From NCBI GenBank assembly GCA_028703645.1, contig JAQVML010000061.1:1-7140 (forward strand): a stretch of 7,140 nucleotides of DNA. Reading direction: 5' to 3'. This DNA is from Eubacteriales bacterium (GTDB taxonomy: Bacteria > Bacillota > Clostridia > Christensenellales > CAG-138). The notes below the pieces were generated by a model that was not told the DNA's origin, made no database searches, and saw nothing but the letters and a program-made list of their open reading frames with translations. Position numbers and translations under genes: made by a program. Below are positions 4,194-7,140 of the stretch, piece by piece. The first letter of the stretch is position 1. Each line of letters begins with the position of its first letter.

Positions 4194-7019
4194 ATGAAGA
4201 AACGACCGATCCGTTCTCGCAGAGGGATTGCCTTCGTGCTCGCACTGGGGTTTCTGCTTCTCGCCGTTCCGCTTTCTTCCGCACCCGCGGATTCCGGCGT
4301 GCAGTTCGTGCGCGTTTTGCTCTCCACGCAAGGCGTATCTTCCATGTCCATCCCCGTCAAGGGGACTTATACGCTCGCGCAGACGCAGCGTACCTTTACC
4401 GACGGCACGCTGACCCTCTCCGCCAGCGGCAGTTCGATCGTCGTCAGCCACTCGGTAGAAGGTCAGCTTTTCTCCGGCAACAGCGCAATCATCGAGCGCA
4501 CAAATCTTTCGCGCGACGCGGGGTATCTTACGATGAAGACCGCTGCCGGCACGCGCAACTATCTCGGCAACCTGCAAATCAGCGCAAGCAACGGCGTACT
4601 CACGGTGGTCAACCGCGTGCCGATGTCGCATTATCTCTACGGGGTCGTCGGCTACGAGATGAGCAACAATTTCCCCGTGGAGGCGCTCAAGGCGCAGGCG
4701 CTGGCGGCAAAGGGCTATGCGCTTTTGAAGATTCGCGACAGCGGCGTGTACGATATCCTCGATACATCGGATAATCAGGTCTATAAAGGATATGATCCGA
4801 CGAGCCAGAATGTCATTGCCGCCGTGGACGCGACCATGAGCGATGTGCTGTATTACAACAATGTGCCGCTCTATTGCTACTATGCCGCGAGCAATGGCGG
4901 CTGGATGATTCTCCCTTCCGATCGCTGGACGAGTCCGATCTACGACGGCGCGTATAACTACGGAGCCGATCCTTACGATCTGCAAAACCCCTCAACACCC
5001 GTTGAAAAGGTGTTTATATCGAATATTTACAGCGATAAGGACATGGGAACCGCGGCGTTTTCGTTTCTGGATTCCCGCTTGATGGCGGCAGTCGCAGAGC
5101 GCAATGTCATTCCAAAGGATTATACGTTTAGCGGCGTAGAGTCGATCGACAGCGTGACTTCTTCGGGGACGGCGGGCTATCCGGACGATCTGAACAATCT
5201 GAACGTGACCGTGACGGCGACCGTGCGCGCGAATATGCTGCCATCTTTGATTCCTTCGCCAACACCGACGTTTGAGCCGACGCCTTCGCCCACGCCAACA
5301 TTTGAACCGACGCCGAGCCCAACCCCGACTGTTTCCCCGTCGCCGACCCCGAGCGAGACGCCGCCCGACATGACGCCTACGCCTTCGCCCACGCCGCTGC
5401 CGGAGGGTGTAACGCCAAGCCCGACCCCGACGATGGAACCAACCCCGAGTCCAACGCCGACATTTGAGCCGACGCCGTCCCCGACCGCGCCGTTTGATCC
5501 GACGCCTTCGCCAACTCCTGCGATCGAGACGGTCAAGACGAGCCAGGTCAGCGTGACGTTCACGTTTGACGAGATGGTCGCGGCGGGACTTTATAAATCC
5601 GAAATACTCAAGATTTACTACGCCGCGCCGACGGAGGGCGGCTGGAATCTCTATCACGCGCGTTATGGCCACGGCGTTGGCATGAGCCAGCGCGGCGCGC
5701 AGTACATGGCAAACATTGGGAAGACGTATCGCGATATCCTCGCGTTCTACTATCCGGGCGCGACTCTGGGCACCATGGCCTATGTGTTCCCCGAAACGAT
5801 TGGAACCACGCAGCCCGGCTCGGCGCAGACCACCGCCTCAAGCGGCGTTGTCAGCGGCAGCACGGTCAATGTGCGCTCAAAAGCCTCGACCAGCGGCAGC
5901 GTGGTGGAAGCGCTCACCAAAGACACGCAGGTTACGCTGCTTGGCATGACGGGGTCGTGGTATTACGTCTCTACGCCCAACGGCAACACGGGCTATATTC
6001 GTTACGATTACGTCACGCTGACCGGGTCTTCGCTGATTGCGCAGGGCAAGGTCTCCGCCAGCGCGGTCAATTTCCGCACCGGCCCCGCAACAAGCTATTC
6101 CACGGTCGGCAAGCTCTCGCAGGACACGATGCTTGGCATCTACGGCATGGTTGACGGCTGGTATAAGATCAAAGCCATGACGACGGGACAGGACGGCTTT
6201 ATCAGCAAGGATTACGTCATCATCACCCAGTCCGTGGCGAGCGGTACGACTGCGACCGCGACCCCGACGCAGAGCGCGGCAACACCTGTGCCAACCGCGG
6301 CGAACGATGGATTAACCCCGACGCCGACCGCGACGCCAACAACGCCGCCGACGCCAACGCCGATTCCGACGCCGACGCTGCCGCCGAGCTTTGTCGCGGC
6401 GGGCAGGCTCAACGCAACCGGAGTCAATATCCGCGCGGGAGCGAGCACGTCTACAAAGAGCTATGGTAGGCTGGTCAAGAACACGACCGTCGATATCTAT
6501 GAAAAAGTCGGTTCGTGGTATCGCGTTCGCGTGAGCGCGACCGGACTTGACGGCTATATCTACGCAAAATACATCAATCTGGTCCAGCTGCTGAACACGA
6601 GCAGCTCGGGTACCTCCTCCAGCGCGGGCTATATCAATGCATCCGGCGTGATTCTTCGCACCGGGCCGGACACGCGCTATAAGAGCCTCGGCAAACTCGC
6701 GCGCAACACGAGCGTGAAGGTCATCGGCTCCTTTGGCGGCTGGTATCAAATCGAGGTGCCATCCGCGAAACTCACCGGTTACACGCTCACAAAATATGTG
6801 ACGCTTGTCAGCGCGGTCAAGTCGGATACCACCATCGGGGTAGTGACCGGCAACCTCAATCTTCGCGCGCAGGCTTCGTCCGCCTCCGGTTCCAGGATAT
6901 TGCTCGTGATGCCGAAGGGATCTACGGTTACGATCTATTCCACTGTAAACGGCTGGTGCTATGTCGATTATCAGGGAACGAAGGGCTATTGCTCCTTGGC
7001 GTATCTCAAGATCGGCTGA
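4194..7019 (+). CDS. Secreted SpoIID/LytB-domain peptidoglycan hydrolase with five SH3b repeats
   Basis: The 941-residue protein begins with a signal peptide (basic MKKRPIRSRR, hydrophobic 11-29, probable cleavage after APA at 30-32). A SpoIID/LytB domain follows. HYLYGVVGYEM (146-156) contains Glu155 in the position of the catalytic Glu of the SpoIID lytic transglycosylase. FPVEALKAQALAAKGYAL (160-177), NQVYKG (194-199) and YYAASNGG (229-236) come next. The closing motif YGHGVGMSQRGAQYMA is at 491-506 and ILAFYYPG at 515-522. A Pro-Thr-Ser repeat (about 352-443) splits the domain. SH3b domains lie at about 550-609, 617-678, 735-798, 811-872 and 880-941, with a second Pro-Thr linker at 688-731. 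No LPXTG, so attachment is probably by SH3b binding to the wall. The ATG at 4194 follows a GGGGGG run; the frame upstream lacks a signal peptide. Whether it acts in sporulation or in vegetative growth cannot be told; SH3b repeats favour a general wall hydrolase. Confidence 0.9.
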   Translation: MKKRPIRSRRGIAFVLALGFLLLAVPLSSAPADSGVQFVRVLLSTQGVSSMSIPVKGTYTLAQTQRTFTDGTLTLSASGSSIVVSHSVEGQLFSGNSAIIERTNLSRDAGYLTMKTAAGTRNYLGNLQISASNGVLTVVNRVPMSHYLYGVVGYEMSNNFPVEALKAQALAAKGYALLKIRDSGVYDILDTSDNQVYKGYDPTSQNVIAAVDATMSDVLYYNNVPLYCYYAASNGGWMILPSDRWTSPIYDGAYNYGADPYDLQNPSTPVEKVFISNIYSDKDMGTAAFSFLDSRLMAAVAERNVIPKDYTFSGVESIDSVTSSGTAGYPDDLNNLNVTVTATVRANMLPSLIPSPTPTFEPTPSPTPTFEPTPSPTPTVSPSPTPSETPPDMTPTPSPTPLPEGVTPSPTPTMEPTPSPTPTFEPTPSPTAPFDPTPSPTPAIETVKTSQVSVTFTFDEMVAAGLYKSEILKIYYAAPTEGGWNLYHARYGHGVGMSQRGAQYMANIGKTYRDILAFYYPGATLGTMAYVFPETIGTTQPGSAQTTASSGVVSGSTVNVRSKASTSGSVVEALTKDTQVTLLGMTGSWYYVSTPNGNTGYIRYDYVTLTGSSLIAQGKVSASAVNFRTGPATSYSTVGKLSQDTMLGIYGMVDGWYKIKAMTTGQDGFISKDYVIITQSVASGTTATATPTQSAATPVPTAANDGLTPTPTATPTTPPTPTPIPTPTLPPSFVAAGRLNATGVNIRAGASTSTKSYGRLVKNTTVDIYEKVGSWYRVRVSATGLDGYIYAKYINLVQLLNTSSSGTSSSAGYINASGVILRTGPDTRYKSLGKLARNTSVKVIGSFGGWYQIEVPSAKLTGYTLTKYVTLVSAVKSDTTIGVVTGNLNLRAQASSASGSRILLVMPKGSTVTIYSTVNGWCYVDYQGTKGYCSLAYLKIG
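5247..5522 (+). repeat. Pro-Thr-Ser repeat inside the SpoIID domain
   Basis: This stretch encodes about 92 residues built from units such as TFEPTPSPTP, nominally ten residues or 30 bases, with degenerate units (TVSPSPTPSE, APFDPTPSPT). Copies use different synonymous codons (CCG, CCA, CCT, CCC; ACG, ACC, ACA, ACT). The array is therefore not freshly duplicated DNA and has probably been held at protein level. It would form an extended flexible linker. The antisense frame reads Gly-Val repeats and is a shadow. Confidence 0.9.
5841..7016 (+). repeat. Five divergent SH3b domain repeats
   Basis: Each unit of about 60 residues has the bacterial SH3 (SH3_3) pattern: V-(N/I)-(V/F/I/L)-R near the start, then G or L plus K-(D/N/G)-T, a GWY/SWY core and a closing GY-I/S...Y. 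The marks are TVNVRSK/GSWYYV, AVNFRTGP/GWYKI, GVNIRAGA/SWYRV, GVILRTGP/GWYQI and NLNLRAQ/GWCYV. They are divergent in sequence, so they are old duplications. Known SH3b domains bind wall peptides or glycans. Confidence 0.85.
6255..6386 (+). repeat. Second Pro-Thr linker, between SH3b domains 2 and 3
   Basis: This stretch encodes about 44 residues rich in Thr, Pro and Ala, ending in a strict TPTP-like run (TPPTPTPIPTPTLPP). It is less regular than the first linker and lacks its Phe-Glu/Ser units. It separates the first pair of SH3b domains from the last three. Confidence 0.85.
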
Positions 7020-7022
7020 CGA

Positions 7023-7037
7023 GCATGAGGCTCATGC
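7023..7037. repeat. Short inverted repeat after the SpoIID gene
   Basis: GCATGAG and CTCATGC flank a single G, four bases past the TGA at 7017-7019. As RNA it would form a six-pair stem with a GGC loop. No T-run follows, so it is not a typical intrinsic terminator. The next gene begins about 40 bases further on, and read-through seems likely. Confidence 0.4.
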
Positions 7038-7075
7038 AATGAGCGCGCGCGGCGAAAGGAAACAAACAATCACCA

Positions 7076-7140
7076 TTGGATAAAAAGCTTCTCAACCGCA
7101 TCTTTTTGCTCTCGACGGCGGGCGTGTTGCTTCTCCTCGG
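7076..7140 (+). CDS. Start of an unidentified membrane or secreted protein, cut by window edge
   Basis: An open frame runs from a TTG at 7076 to the window end. Its first 21 residues would be MDKKLLNRIFLLSTAGVLLLL, with the initiator read as Met. Lys/Arg residues followed by a hydrophobic stretch indicate a signal peptide or membrane anchor. AAAGGA lies upstream at 7055-7060, a rather long 15 bases from the TTG. No ATG or GTG is available in this frame after the in-frame stop at 7040. It follows the SpoIID gene after 56 bases in the same direction and could share its transcript. Too little is visible to name a family. Confidence 0.5.
   Translation, partial: MDKKLLNRIFLLSTAGVLLLL

Noticed and set aside
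4992..5672. Long minus-strand frames opposite the Pro-Thr repeat (Arg-rich, and a Gly-Val-rich one at 5177-5563).
   Set aside because: They are mirror readings of the CCG/ACG-rich repeat in the SpoIID gene, with no independent start signals.

Overview
The window looks like a piece of chromosome from a low-profile Gram-positive bacterium of the Clostridia/Firmicutes type. The evidence is a ydaO-type cyclic-di-AMP riboswitch, WalJ next to RlmH, a SpoIID/LytB-type wall hydrolase with SH3b repeats and Pro-Thr linkers, and sigma-A-like promoters. The coding regions are GC-rich with a strong bias for C/G at third positions. The only exceptions are the regulatory leaders and one visibly AT-richer gene. 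A genus cannot be fixed from this sequence.

Left half (1 to about 3060), minus strand, transcribed right to left: walJ (MBL-fold exonuclease), then a TudS/DUF523-like Fe-S protein, then rlmH (23S rRNA pseudouridine methyltransferase). After these comes a leader of about 390 bases, then dapB, which is cut by the left window edge. The dapB leader is the most informative non-coding stretch. It carries, in order of transcription, a near-consensus promoter, a recognisable cyclic-di-AMP (ydaO/yuaA) aptamer, an intrinsic terminator, and a good ribosome binding site. dapB makes tetrahydrodipicolinate for meso-diaminopimelate (peptidoglycan) and lysine, so a turgor/wall second messenger appears to control a wall-precursor gene.

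Right half (about 3130 to 7140), plus strand: ispE (MEP isoprenoid pathway kinase), divergent from walJ across a short region with two back-to-back extended -10 promoters. Then comes a large secreted protein of 941 residues. It has a signal peptide, a SpoIID/LytB catalytic domain interrupted by a Pro-Thr-Ser-rich repeat, two SH3b domains, a second Pro-Thr linker, and three more SH3b domains. A further membrane or secreted protein begins at the right edge.

The theme is cell-envelope construction. DapB supplies the peptide-stem precursor and IspE leads to the isoprenoid lipid carrier. WalJ belongs to the gene neighbourhood of the WalRK wall-stress regulon in other Firmicutes, and the SpoIID-SH3b protein probably cuts peptidoglycan. 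No mobile element, CRISPR array, tRNA or rRNA gene was seen.
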